Positions 1 to 6,349 of a stretch of 15,331 bases of DNA are shown here, piece by piece. The stretch spans positions 1 to 15,331 of the forward strand of contig CANKNP010000091.1 in NCBI GenBank assembly GCA_947483545.1, given 5' to 3'. This DNA is from Deltaproteobacteria bacterium (GTDB lineage Bacteria > Myxococcota > UBA796 > SXON01). Each line of letters starts with the position of its first letter. Positions within the stretch are counted from its first letter, which is position 1. The notes under the pieces were generated by a model. That model had not been told where the DNA came from. It made no database searches and saw only the letters and a list, made by a program, of their open reading frames with translations. The position numbers and the translations under genes are program-made.

Positions 1-263
1 AGCTTGACCGCGCTCGGGCAGTTCGGTTGCTGGGCGCAACCGATCTCGGCGAGCTTGACCGCGCTCGGGCAGTTCGGTTGCTGGGCGCAACCGATCTCCG
101 CGAGCTTCACCGAGCTCGGGGACTTCGGTTGCTGGGCGCAACCGATCTCGGCGAGCTTGACCGCGCTCGGGGAGATCGGTTGCAGGGCGCAACCGATCTC
201 GGCGAGCTTGACCGCGCTCGGGGAGATCGGTTGCAGGGCGCAACCGATCTCGGCGAGCTTCAC
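1..263 (-). CDS. possible 17-residue-repeat Cys-containing protein, start in window, runs off left edge
   Basis: On the minus strand a GTG at 263 follows a purine-rich GGGGAGG and opens a frame that reads through all five 51-bp repeats to the window edge without a stop. Each repeat gives a peptide of the form AEIGCAxQPxxPSAVKL, with a Cys at position 5 and, in the two units nearest the edge, a second Cys at position 11 (replaced by Ser in the others). That the frame begins almost exactly where the array begins is the main argument for it. Against it: two plus-strand frames across the array are also open, and the unit is nearly palindromic, so both strands give similar peptides. I recognise no family. 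Confidence 0.25.
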   Translation of the reverse strand, partial: MKLAEIGCALQPISPSAVKLAEIGCALQPISPSAVKLAEIGCAQQPKSPSSVKLAEIGCAQQPNCPSAVKLAEIGCAQQPNCPSAVK

Positions 264-265
264 CG
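1..265. repeat. 51-bp tandem repeat array, five copies plus a partial sixth, each with a hairpin
   Basis: Units begin at 1, 52, 103, 154 and 205, with a partial unit at 256; the array starts at the window edge, so more copies may lie to the left. The unit is exactly 17 codons, so every frame repeats as a 17-residue peptide and three frames (two forward, one reverse) stay open across it. Each unit holds an inverted repeat around a 5-nt loop. In copies 4 and 5 (172-200 and 223-251) the stem is a perfect 12 bp, GAGATCGGTTGC against GCAACCGATCTC. In copies 1-3 it is 8 bp (TCGGTTGC/GCAACCGA). Copies differ by a few substitutions, mostly in the left stem arm. There are no spacers, so it is not a CRISPR array. 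Whether it is coding, transcribed or neutral cannot be decided from the sequence. Confidence 0.95.
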
Positions 266-283
266 CCTCCCCGGCTTCGACCC

Positions 284-310
284 CGGGCGGCCTCGGGAGG
301 CCGCCGCTAC
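284..310. repeat. short GC-rich hairpin related to the 73-bp repeat at 10482-10627
   Basis: This stretch contains GCGGCCTC-GG-GAGGCCGC, an 8-bp stem with a 2-nt loop, followed by CGCTACGCGAG. It resembles the start of each 73-bp repeat further right, which reads GGCCACGGGAGGCCGCC and then a CTACGCGG or CGACGCGG. This suggests a dispersed intergenic repeat family in the genome rather than two unrelated hairpins. It sits just upstream of the glycosyltransferase gene and could end transcripts arriving from the left, but there is no U-tract. Confidence 0.4.
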
Positions 311-343
311 GCGAGCGGGTGAACGCCGCTGGGCATCGGCCCC

Positions 344-1849
344 ATGAACCGCCTCCTCACCGCCCTCCTCGCCCTCCTCGCCATCGGCGCCCTCCTCGTT
401 TTCGCCGCCCCGGAGATCGCCCGCCGCTACGCCGGCACCCACGGCGTAGACGTCCAATCCGCCGGCTGGTGTGAGACCGGCCTCTGCCTTCACGGCGTCT
501 CTGCCCCTACGCTCCATCACCTCCAGGCCGACCACATCGCCATCGACTGGGACCGCACCGTCCGACTGGTCACTGTCACCGCCACCGTCGGCTCCGGCAC
601 CGCCGTGTCGGACGCCCTCCCCAGCGCCCCCGACAGCGGGGTGCTCGCCTGGATCACCCGCGTGACCGTCCAGGATCTGACCATCCCCGGGACCCCCCTC
701 CCCGCCCTCTCCGGCGAGCTTTACCCTTCTCGCCGCTTGACCGGCGAGGGTGTCACCATCGACGGCGACGTCGCCGAGGCCGACGTTCCCACCCCGCTCG
801 GCGCCCTCCGCGTCCGGGCGCAGCGCACCGCCGCGGGGCTCGCCGTCGAGGCCTCCGCACCGTCCCTCACCCTGCCCGCCCGACTGCTCGGCGAGCCGTT
901 CACGCTGCAGGGTGCGAGTGCTTCCGGTATCTGGGACGACGGTCACTGGGCCGGCGATCTTCGCCTCCCCGGGCTCGCGATCCCCGCGGTGGTGGACCCC
1001 GGGGCCGCCACCGCCGTCCTCACGCTGGAGCAGACCTCGCTCGCCCAGCTCTACGATGCGCTCACCCCCGTGATCCCCGAGGCCTCCCGCGCCCGGGTCC
1101 TCGGCACCGTGAGCGCCACCGTCACGCTGTCCATGGTCAACGACGAACTGGACATCCGCATCGCCGATCCCCGCCTCGAGGGCTTCGGCGCCCGCGGCTT
1201 GATCACCGACGATCTCCGCGAACAGTTTACGTACCCGACGCTCGACGCGCTCGGCGCCCCGAAGGCGCGCACCATCGGCCCGGCCTTGCCCGGCTGGATC
1301 TCCCTGGACCGCGTGGGTCCGATGCTCCCCGCAGCGATCATCGCCGCCGAGGACGCCACCTTTTACCGCCACGACGGGTACGACCTCGCCAGCATGGTGG
1401 ACGCGTTCGGCGAGAACACCGAGCGCGGCGAGGTCCACCGCGGCGGCAGCACGCTGACCCAGCAGCTTGCCAAGAACCTGTTCCTCGACGGCACCCGTAC
1501 CTACGTCCGAAAACTGCGCGAATTGCTCTACGCCGCCGACTTGGAGCACACGCTCGGCAAGCGCGGCATCCTCGAAACGTACGTCAACATCGTCGAGTTC
1601 GGCCCGGGGATCTACGGGTGCCTGGCCGCCACCGACCGATACTTCTTGAAGTCTCCGGCGGGCCTCTTGCCCGAAGAAGCCGCCTGGCTGGCGAGCATCT
1701 TGCCTTCTCCACGCTCAGCGTGGACCCAGCAGTATCAGCGGGATCGTCCCAACATGGCCCGGGTACACGGCATCCTCGACAACATGGTCACGCTGTCGGA
1801 CGCCAACCGGGCGGCGGCGAAGGGGCGGGCGATTCGGTTTGTCCGTTGA
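344..1849 (+). CDS. membrane-anchored GT51 peptidoglycan glycosyltransferase with long N-terminal extension
   Basis: The predicted protein has 501 residues. GT51 enzymes polymerise lipid II into glycan strands at the outer face of the cytoplasmic membrane. Residues 3-22 are one hydrophobic helix. The GT51 domain occupies roughly 310-490 and shows the expected motifs in order: EDATFYRHDG at 336-345 (E336 the catalytic Glu), GGSTLTQQLAKNLF from 367, RKLREL, and LETYVNIVEFGPGIYG with E411 the second conserved Glu. There is no transpeptidase domain, so it resembles monofunctional MtgA. MtgA is about 240 residues; the extra 270 or so (25-300) are beta-rich with alternating hydrophobics, somewhat AsmA-like, and I cannot name them. 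The ATG at 344 directly precedes the membrane helix and is the natural start, though no clear Shine-Dalgarno is seen. It converges on the sulfotransferase, with 2 nt between stop codons. Confidence 0.9.
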   Translation: MNRLLTALLALLAIGALLVFAAPEIARRYAGTHGVDVQSAGWCETGLCLHGVSAPTLHHLQADHIAIDWDRTVRLVTVTATVGSGTAVSDALPSAPDSGVLAWITRVTVQDLTIPGTPLPALSGELYPSRRLTGEGVTIDGDVAEADVPTPLGALRVRAQRTAAGLAVEASAPSLTLPARLLGEPFTLQGASASGIWDDGHWAGDLRLPGLAIPAVVDPGAATAVLTLEQTSLAQLYDALTPVIPEASRARVLGTVSATVTLSMVNDELDIRIADPRLEGFGARGLITDDLREQFTYPTLDALGAPKARTIGPALPGWISLDRVGPMLPAAIIAAEDATFYRHDGYDLASMVDAFGENTERGEVHRGGSTLTQQLAKNLFLDGTRTYVRKLRELLYAADLEHTLGKRGILETYVNIVEFGPGIYGCLAATDRYFLKSPAGLLPEEAAWLASILPSPRSAWTQQYQRDRPNMARVHGILDNMVTLSDANRAAAKGRAIRFVR

Positions 1850-1851
1850 CC

Positions 1852-3738
1852 TCACTCCCTCTCATACCGAACCTCCACCACCGGCACCGGGATCTCTCCC
1901 TCCGGCAGCAAGCACCGCAGCAGCAGATACCCCGCCAGATGGCCAGTTGAATCCAGCCAGTTCGGATGCCCCGGGTCCTTGTGCCCCAGACAGATCTCAT
2001 ACTTTCCGTCTGCGTGAACGATTCGCGAGTGGTTCATGTGCACCTGGTGGTGTCGATACTCCAGCGACTCCATCCACGTATTGTAGAGCACAAAGCTCCA
2101 GTACCTGGCCTTGGGCACGTCGCCCCGCACAAACATCCGCTGGTCGGCGCCGATTCGGTACCACATCACGACGTAGCTGTTGTCCGGCGTGGGAAAGAGC
2201 GCCTCGCCGCCGATCGGCATGAATCGGTTGAGCGCCATCGACTGCGCCATCTTTCGGGCTTCCGCCGTTCGGAGGAACACACCGTCCAGGTTTCGGCGGG
2301 CCAGTTGGTACTTTCGGGCCAGGGTCGGGGCGTCGAGCACGTCGGGCCGGATCTCGCCGAGGCGCTCGATGTGCAGCACCACGCCCGACTCCTTCGCTCG
2401 GTCGGTAAAATACTGCCGTACAAAGACCGCAGTCTCGTCGCCATCCGCGCGCAGCCAGGATCCCTCAGGCACGCCACCTGGCTGCTCCTTGCTGATCCAC
2501 ACCTCGAAGCTGCCGTCCGGCCGCACAAAGTGGCGGTCCGCGAGCCGGGCTGCCACCCGCCCGCCCTTCCCGTAGAGCAACATGCCGACGTAGACCGTCC
2601 CCGCCGGAATCTGCCCCCAGATGCGGTACCGGGCGTCCATGCGGATCGGCGCGCGGAGGTAGTCGGCATCGGGGTTGTCGGCGAACATCTTGCGGGTCGG
2701 ACCCTCGGCGTGGGTGAACGCGGGGCGGTCGGCGTCGTTGTCCTCAACGAACAGATCCAGGCTTTGGGCGAGCATGCGGGAGAGGAAGCGGCGGCCTTCA
2801 AGGGCGTCGAGATCGTCGGGCACGCTCATCGTCTGTTCGATCTCGGCGGCCCGGCGGAAGAGCGCGCCCATGGCCTCAGACACGGCGGTGAGGGGCGGCG
2901 GGGGCAGATCGGACAGGTCGTAGCCCAACGTGCGGGCGAGGCCGTGCGTCTCGGGGCTCACGCTGGCGGGGTCAAAGCCGGCGAGCCACTTGGTCGCCAG
3001 CTCAGGCTGAAGCTGCCCGCGGCCGGCCATGTTGGGGTCGCCCACGGCCCGAGCGCCTGGCGGACCGTCGCGCATGCGATCCCCCTCGTAGGGCTCGGCC
3101 ATCGCGGGGACGTAGGCGAGACCGAGCAGATCGGTGATCGCGCGGAGGGGTGCCTCCGGCTTGGCGACCAGATCCTCGTACGAGACGCGCACCTGGCGCT
3201 CCGCCGGGATCTGGGCGAGGAACGACTGGATGTTCAGGTTCGCGTGGTACCAGATGGACCGGGCGTCAGGCGCGTAGCCCTGCAGGATCACCTCGGCCAT
3301 CGGCATGTTCTCGATGCTGCGCGTCACGCTCCCGGGGTGGCGCACGATCCAGATCCAGCGGGCGTCCGGGAACCAACGCGCCAGCCGCTGGAGCGCAGGC
3401 GGGTCGGCCGAGAGGTGCGGGCACTTGTCCACGAGCAGGCGGTCACCCAGGGTGGTCGTGAGCCGCTGGTAGGCCTCGGGAACCGTCAACTGTTCCCATT
3501 CGGACTCCTTCGCCTTGGCCTCGTCCACGTTGATGCCGTGCAGCGCCATCAGCGTCCGACGCAACCCGCCCTTCTCCCAGAAGCGCTCGTCGAGCTTTTT
3601 CCGTCGCTCGGCCATCGTCGCGAAGGGCGCGATGACCATCTCCGGCGGCGAGAAAAGGGTCGGATGGCCCGCGAGCATGACCCGCAGGAGAGTGGTGCCG
3701 GAGCGCGGCGCGCCGAGGACGAAGACGGGGGAGGGCAT
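1852..3738 (-). CDS. sulfotransferase fused to a C-terminal DUF1214-like domain
   Basis: The predicted protein has 628 residues. Residues 5-300 are a PAPS-dependent sulfotransferase: FVLGAPRSGTTLL (6-18) is the 5'-phosphosulfate loop and WIVRHPGSVTRS (about 130-141) the 3'-phosphate signature with Arg133 and Ser141. Such enzymes move sulfate from PAPS to hydroxyl or amino groups. The second half has nothing to do with sulfotransferases. Residues 546-612 carry YWSFVLYNTWMESLEYR, then HMNHSRIV and GHKDPGHPNWLDSTGH, which I recognise as the DUF1214 signature; 355-465 look beta-rich. DUF1214 has no settled function. No signal peptide, so cytoplasmic. The ATG at 3738 lies 3 residues before the first strand and is well placed. 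It is transcribed divergently from the membrane-protein gene. The acceptor substrate cannot be told from the sequence. Confidence 0.9.
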   Translation of the reverse strand: MPSPVFVLGAPRSGTTLLRVMLAGHPTLFSPPEMVIAPFATMAERRKKLDERFWEKGGLRRTLMALHGINVDEAKAKESEWEQLTVPEAYQRLTTTLGDRLLVDKCPHLSADPPALQRLARWFPDARWIWIVRHPGSVTRSIENMPMAEVILQGYAPDARSIWYHANLNIQSFLAQIPAERQVRVSYEDLVAKPEAPLRAITDLLGLAYVPAMAEPYEGDRMRDGPPGARAVGDPNMAGRGQLQPELATKWLAGFDPASVSPETHGLARTLGYDLSDLPPPPLTAVSEAMGALFRRAAEIEQTMSVPDDLDALEGRRFLSRMLAQSLDLFVEDNDADRPAFTHAEGPTRKMFADNPDADYLRAPIRMDARYRIWGQIPAGTVYVGMLLYGKGGRVAARLADRHFVRPDGSFEVWISKEQPGGVPEGSWLRADGDETAVFVRQYFTDRAKESGVVLHIERLGEIRPDVLDAPTLARKYQLARRNLDGVFLRTAEARKMAQSMALNRFMPIGGEALFPTPDNSYVVMWYRIGADQRMFVRGDVPKARYWSFVLYNTWMESLEYRHHQVHMNHSRIVHADGKYEICLGHKDPGHPNWLDSTGHLAGYLLLRCLLPEGEIPVPVVEVRYERE

Positions 3739-3836
3739 GGGGCGGGGCTAATCCGGGGTGGGCGGGCTTGGGGCCATCTGCTTGGGTCCCCGCAGCGGCG
3801 GAACGCCCGTGGGCAGCCGGCGGCGCGTGACATTTC

Positions 3837-3855
3837 TTGACATCCACCGATTCAC
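3837..3855 (+). promoter_or_regulatory. TTGACA box and TGACAT direct repeat upstream of the small membrane protein
   Basis: The 117-nt divergent gap between 3738 and 3856 holds a perfect TTGACA at 3837-3842 and the direct repeat TGACAT-ttct-TGACAT ending at 3843. No convincing -10 lies 16-18 nt downstream, and that position already falls inside the assigned reading frame. If TTGACA is a real -35, translation would have to begin later, for example at ATG 3931. The direct repeat could equally be a regulator site. Confidence 0.2.
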
Positions 3856-4305
3856 GTGGTTGAAAGCAAACAGCTCCTCGCCCTCGCCCTCGCCCTCGCC
3901 CTCGTCCCCGTCAGCCTCGTCGCGCTCGCCATGTTCGGCTCGGGAGAAGCCCGCTGGGACTCCTACGTGCTCGGAAGCCTCGTCGTCGCCGGGGCGTGCG
4001 CTTGGCTCGCGTCCGCCACGCGCGGCGCCCGCCACGGCACGGCCGCCCGCGTCCTCTGGACCCTCGCGCTGCCCTTCGTCGCCGGGGCCGCCACCGGGTT
4101 CTGGCTCGCGCTGCTCCACCCCAAGCGTGGGCTCCTCGAAGGGCTCCCCGGCGGCATGATGATCGGGTGCATCGGCGCGATCCTGTTCTACCCCGCGCTC
4201 CTGGCCGGTGCGGCGGTCGTCCAACTATGGGCGAACTGGCTCACGGATCGCGTAGCGCCTTCGGGATCTAGCAGAAACGCGCCCCGCGTTTCTGCTAGAT
4301 CTTGA
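3856..4305 (+). CDS. small four-helix integral membrane protein, unknown function
   Basis: The frame encodes 149 residues beginning with GTG at 3856. Four hydrophobic segments are visible at about 6-26, 36-54, 64-88 and 99-128, separated by short polar loops; one loop (89-98) is basic. The first helix is coded by a run of the hexamer CTCGCC (3877-3900, four perfect units), giving alternating Leu-Ala. An ATG at 3931 (residue 26) is an alternative start that would remove this helix. The last 13 residues (Ser/Arg-rich) are coded by the perfect palindrome at 4265-4301, so the native C-terminus may have been replaced when that element arrived. I recognise no family. A minus-strand frame over the same bases is highly charged and low in complexity and is taken as a shadow. 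Confidence 0.6.
   Translation: MVESKQLLALALALALVPVSLVALAMFGSGEARWDSYVLGSLVVAGACAWLASATRGARHGTAARVLWTLALPFVAGAATGFWLALLHPKRGLLEGLPGGMMIGCIGAILFYPALLAGAAVVQLWANWLTDRVAPSGSSRNAPRVSARS
3877..3900 (+). repeat. in-frame CTCGCC hexanucleotide repeat (four units)
   Basis: Four perfect CTCGCC units, followed by a fifth with one change (CTCGTC), encode Leu-Ala pairs inside the first membrane helix of the small membrane protein. Gain or loss of a unit would keep the frame and lengthen or shorten the helix by two residues. Confidence 0.8.
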
Positions 4306-4323
4306 CACCCCCGTCAGGATCTA
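4265..4323. repeat. perfect 17-bp palindrome overlapping a second, competing hairpin
   Basis: Positions 4265-4301 form a perfect 17-bp stem (GATCTAGCAGAAACGCG against its complement) with a CCC loop. Positions 4296-4323 form a second stem, TAGATCTTGAC against GTCAGGATCTA (11 pairs counting one U-G wobble) with loop ACCCCC. The right arm of the first and left arm of the second share 4296-4301, so in RNA the two cannot both form completely. The element spans the stop codon of the + membrane gene (4303-4305) and lies beyond the 3' end of the - cytochrome gene. Neither side has a U-tract, so a simple intrinsic terminator is not supported. A mobile palindromic unit of the REP type or a 3'-end stabilising hairpin are alternatives. 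Confidence 0.85.
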
Positions 4324-4412
4324 CAGAACAGAGGGCCGCCAAGGATCCCATCGGATGCCCTCCAACTCCCGGCGTTTGCCCTACGACCCGGACCCGAAAT
4401 CCCCGCTCCCGT

Positions 4413-4988
4413 TCAGCGTCCTTCCCCCCGCTCCGCACCGTGCGCGATCTTCGCCCACCCTGCCCCCCATTCAAAGTCCGGCGACGTGTCCCACGTGTGA
4501 CACCCGACACACGCTGCCCCGCTCCTCGGCAGCGCCCCGTAGCCCCCCGCAGGCGCCGCGACGTGGTCCGATCCGGGCCCGTGGCACGCCTCACACTGCA
4601 CATCTGTGAGCGCGGTCTGCACGGCCGGATCCCGATGGCCGCCGGGGTGCAGGTACCCCGTCGAGTGACAGCGTACGCAATCCGCCCGGTTCGCCGACGA
4701 TGACGCCTCCAACGCCGCCCACGCCCGTGCATGTCCAGTCGTGCGCCACATCACCGCAGCGTCCGCGTGGCACGCCTCGCAAACCTCGACCCCCACGTAC
4801 CGAGCCGTCGCTCGGTTCACGCCCAACGCGGGGGGGAGCGGGCTCGACAGGGGGTGAAGCGGAGGCCCGCCTCTCGCGGCGTCGGGGACCCGCGAGAGAG
4901 CCTCGGCCGTCGCGCGCTCGAACGGCAAGTCCGGGTCGGGTTCGAGCGCGCGGGGGGCACGGTGACAGGCGAGCAGCAACAAGAGCAC
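4413..4988 (-). CDS. tetraheme cytochrome c lipoprotein, cytochrome c554-like
   Basis: The predicted protein has 191 residues with four CxxCH haem sites: CEACH (70-74), CVRCH (104-108), CEACH (132-136) and CVGCH (160-164). The context YVGVEVCEACH, then WRTTGHARAWAAL (76-93), and the C-terminal WAKIAHG (178-184) are typical of the cytochrome c554 group, where downstream His residues such as H86 and H183 serve as distal ligands. Such proteins pass electrons in the periplasm. The N-terminus MLLLLLAC has a lipobox-like LLAC with Cys8. It lacks the usual basic residue, but GTG 4988 is the only credible start before an in-frame stop upstream, so the start is somewhat uncertain. It diverges from the arsR-type gene, and the 77-bp repeat element lies between them. 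No reductase or quinone partner is present in the window. Confidence 0.85.
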   Translation of the reverse strand: MLLLLLACHRAPRALEPDPDLPFERATAEALSRVPDAARGGPPLHPLSSPLPPALGVNRATARYVGVEVCEACHADAAVMWRTTGHARAWAALEASSSANRADCVRCHSTGYLHPGGHRDPAVQTALTDVQCEACHGPGSDHVAAPAGGYGALPRSGAACVGCHTWDTSPDFEWGAGWAKIAHGAERGEGR

Positions 4989-5036
4989 CCGGGAGCGTAG
5001 CCCGGGCCCGGCCGAAAGGACGCGAACACAAGCCCG

Positions 5037-5113
5037 CGGATGCGGGCGTTCTTGGCCAACACTGGCCGATACTCACGGCCCGCGCCCTCGCGGGGCGGGA
5101 GAATCGGCGAGGT
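5037..5113 (+). promoter_or_regulatory. copy 1 of a duplicated 77-bp upstream element (before arsR-type gene)
   Basis: This 77-nt block matches 5672-5748 at 73 of 77 positions without gaps. It contains TTGGCCAACACTGGCCGA, with the inverted repeat GGCCA-ACAC-TGGCC, and CCCGCG-CCCT-CGCGGG, a 6-bp stem. After a 22-nt insertion comes a 16-nt block (5136-5151) ending in the ATG of the ArsR gene; the second copy has the same block (14 of 16 identical) ending in the lipoprotein ATG. Its position between divergent cytochrome and arsR genes suits an operator or promoter; ArsR-family proteins usually bind inverted repeats at their own promoter. The regulatory role is inferred. Confidence 0.55.
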
Positions 5114-5148
5114 CATGCGCCTCGCTCCACGGCGGCATACGCGGCGCC

Positions 5149-5451
5149 ATGGCCGATCCGCTCACCGCTGACCAGTGCGCGCCCGTGCTGCGTGCCCTCG
5201 GGGAGCCGCTGCGGCTGCGGATCCTCTCCGAGCTCCGGGTCGCCCCGCTCGCCGTCTGCGACCTGACCGCCCGACTTGGGGCGAAGCAATACCAGATCTC
5301 CCGGCACCTTGGTGCTTTGCACGAGCTGGGTCTGGTCGAGCGCGAGCGCCGCGGCCAGCGGGTGTTGTATCGGCTCGCGGAGTGCGTGCAGCACCACGAT
5401 GGCGAGGCGCCCACGGTGCAGTTGGGGTGCTGCTCGGTGCGCGTGGAGTAG
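5149..5451 (+). CDS. ArsR-family winged-helix repressor, probably thiol or metal(loid) sensing
   Basis: The predicted protein has 100 residues, normal for the family. ALGEPLRLRILSEL (17-29) and AKQYQISRHLGALHELGLV (45-63, recognition helix) followed by the wing RERRGQRVLYRL (65-76) are the classic ArsR fold. The classical arsenic site ELCVCDLC is reduced to PLAVCDLT with one Cys (C37). A vicinal pair C94-C95 lies at the extreme C-terminus, where the Acidithiobacillus ferrooxidans ArsR has its C95-C96 ligands, and C79 is a third candidate. Family members bind operator DNA without ligand and release it on binding. Start ATG 5149 matches the conserved 16-nt block shared with the lipoprotein gene. 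It diverges from the cytochrome; no arsenite pump or reductase is visible, so the ligand is unknown. Confidence 0.9.
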   Translation: MADPLTADQCAPVLRALGEPLRLRILSELRVAPLAVCDLTARLGAKQYQISRHLGALHELGLVERERRGQRVLYRLAECVQHHDGEAPTVQLGCCSVRVE

Positions 5452-5457
5452 GTGGGA

Positions 5458-5477
5458 GCGCTGATTTATTTCAGCGC
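5458..5477 (+). terminator. weak hairpin just after the arsR-type gene
   Basis: GCGCTGA, a 6-nt AT loop (TTTATT) and TCAGCGC form a 7-bp stem 6 nt after the ArsR stop codon. The position suits a terminator, but the U residues are in the loop rather than after the stem, so efficiency is doubtful. Confidence 0.35.
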
Positions 5478-5495
5478 GACGACCGGTTGTTCCCG

Positions 5496-5524
5496 CTTGC
5501 GTTGGTCGGATGCCCCAACGCAAG
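5496..5524. repeat. 10-bp inverted repeat in the arsR-lipoprotein gap
   Basis: CTTGCGTTGG and CCAACGCAAG form a perfect 10-bp stem around a 9-nt loop. The 310-nt gap 5452-5761 otherwise holds the hairpin at 5458 and, at its right end, the second 77-bp element. Both strands of 5525-5671 are partly open, but I see no start, ribosome site or recognisable protein there. Confidence 0.6.
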
Positions 5525-5671
5525 GACCCGGGCCAACACACGGAGCGCAAGCTGCTTGAGCGTCAGCGGCGCGCCGGTGGCAGGGTCGCGAGGAAGGAGG
5601 CGGGGGAGGACCGGCATCGGCCTCCCGTAGCCTGGATCGGCCAGGGCCGGGAGCCAGAGTTGAAGGCGGCA

Positions 5672-5764
5672 CGGATGCGGGCGTTCTTGGCCAACACTGG
5701 CCGATGCGCCCGGCCCGCACCCTCGCGGGGCGGGAGAATCGGCGAGGTGATACACGGCGCCATG
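5672..5764 (+). promoter_or_regulatory. copy 2 of the duplicated upstream element, directly abutting the lipoprotein start
   Basis: Positions 5672-5748 repeat 5037-5113 (73 of 77 identical), and the block GATACACGGCGCCATG follows at once, with no 22-nt insertion. Three of the four differences fall in one hexamer (ACTCAC in copy 1, GCGCCC here), so the flanking inverted repeat GGCCA-ACAC-TGGCC is fully kept. Two genes therefore carry the same 5' region. The simplest reading is shared transcriptional control, perhaps by the neighbouring ArsR protein; a mobile intergenic repeat is the alternative. Confidence 0.55.
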
Positions 5765-6349
5765 CGCACGACTCCCTTCTTCCTTCCTCTCGTTCTCCTC
5801 GCCTGCACCGGTGACACATCGGATACATCCCTCCCGGCGGACGCAGACACCGACACCGACACTGATTCGGACACCGACGCGGACGCGGATACCGACACGG
5901 ACACCGACGCGGACTTCACCCCCGAGGAGGGCGAGTGGGTCGTCACCGCCTCCAGCCTGAGCGACAACACGTGCGGCGCCGTCGAGGAATACGTGCCGCT
6001 CTCGGAGATCGGCGCCATCATCACCGTGGCGATGACCGGCGACCGCACGTTCACCCTCTTCGAAGAGGGCGACGACGCCCCCGACACCTGCACCTTCGCC
6101 GGCGCCGGCACCAACTACACGTGCGACGTCGTGACCGGGTCGGACACCACGCCCCAGGACTTCGGCTTCGACGCGGTCATCAACACCTCATCCTCCCCCG
6201 ACGGCATGTTCTCCGCTCCCTCCGACGACACACATCACGACAATGTGTCGATGGAGTGCGTCGGCGATGATTGCGGCACGATCTCCGCGGTGATGGGCGC
6301 GACGTTCCCGTGTACGCTTGTGATCGAGACGGTGATCACGGTGAATTAG
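5762..6349 (+). CDS. secreted lipoprotein with Asp/Thr repeat linker and six-Cys domain, unknown function
   Basis: The predicted protein has 195 residues. MRTTPFFLPLVLLAC is a lipoprotein signal with lipobox LLAC and lipidated Cys15. Residues 18-51 are a low-complexity linker of alternating Asp and Thr/Ala, coded by imperfect GAC-ACC repeats; such linkers are common in Myxococcota surface lipoproteins. The globular part (55-195) carries six cysteines (71, 110, 121, 166, 171, 184), suited to three disulfides, and ends in a hydrophobic strand. I recognise no named domain. The frame stays open upstream to 5510, but ATG 5762 is chosen because it begins the signal peptide and lies at the end of the conserved 16-nt block also found before arsR. 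No Shine-Dalgarno is visible at either gene. Confidence 0.8.
   Translation: MRTTPFFLPLVLLACTGDTSDTSLPADADTDTDTDSDTDADADTDTDTDADFTPEEGEWVVTASSLSDNTCGAVEEYVPLSEIGAIITVAMTGDRTFTLFEEGDDAPDTCTFAGAGTNYTCDVVTGSDTTPQDFGFDAVINTSSSPDGMFSAPSDDTHHDNVSMECVGDDCGTISAVMGATFPCTLVIETVITVN

Noticed and set aside
1..265. CRISPR-like array
   Set aside because: Units are contiguous with no variable spacers and contain conserved internal hairpins; a plain tandem repeat.
4..474. Plus-strand frame through the 51-bp repeats into the GT51 gene
   Set aside because: After the repeats it becomes a Pro/Arg-rich out-of-frame reading of the GT51 N-terminus; any start would be a TTG at the window edge.
260..1549. Long minus-strand frame opposite the GT51 gene
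   Set aside because: Gly/Glu/Asp-rich, without recognisable motifs, and wholly antisense to a gene with clear catalytic motifs; GC-rich shadow.
1966..3840. Plus-strand frame of 624 codons opposite the sulfotransferase
   Set aside because: His/Arg/Val-rich shadow; the minus strand carries the PAPS-binding and DUF1214 motifs.
5471..5755. Minus-strand frame of 94 codons in the arsR-lipoprotein gap
   Set aside because: Its composition is fairly protein-like, but its start lies inside the duplicated 77-bp element, no ribosome site or domain is visible, and the opposite strand is also open. Could be a remnant, not supported as a gene.
5510..5761. Upstream extension of the lipoprotein frame
   Set aside because: Would bury the lipoprotein signal peptide in the middle of the protein and translate the regulatory repeat.
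5845..5915. GAC/ACC-rich microsatellite
   Set aside because: Explained as coding for the Asp/Thr linker of the lipoprotein; not a separate element.
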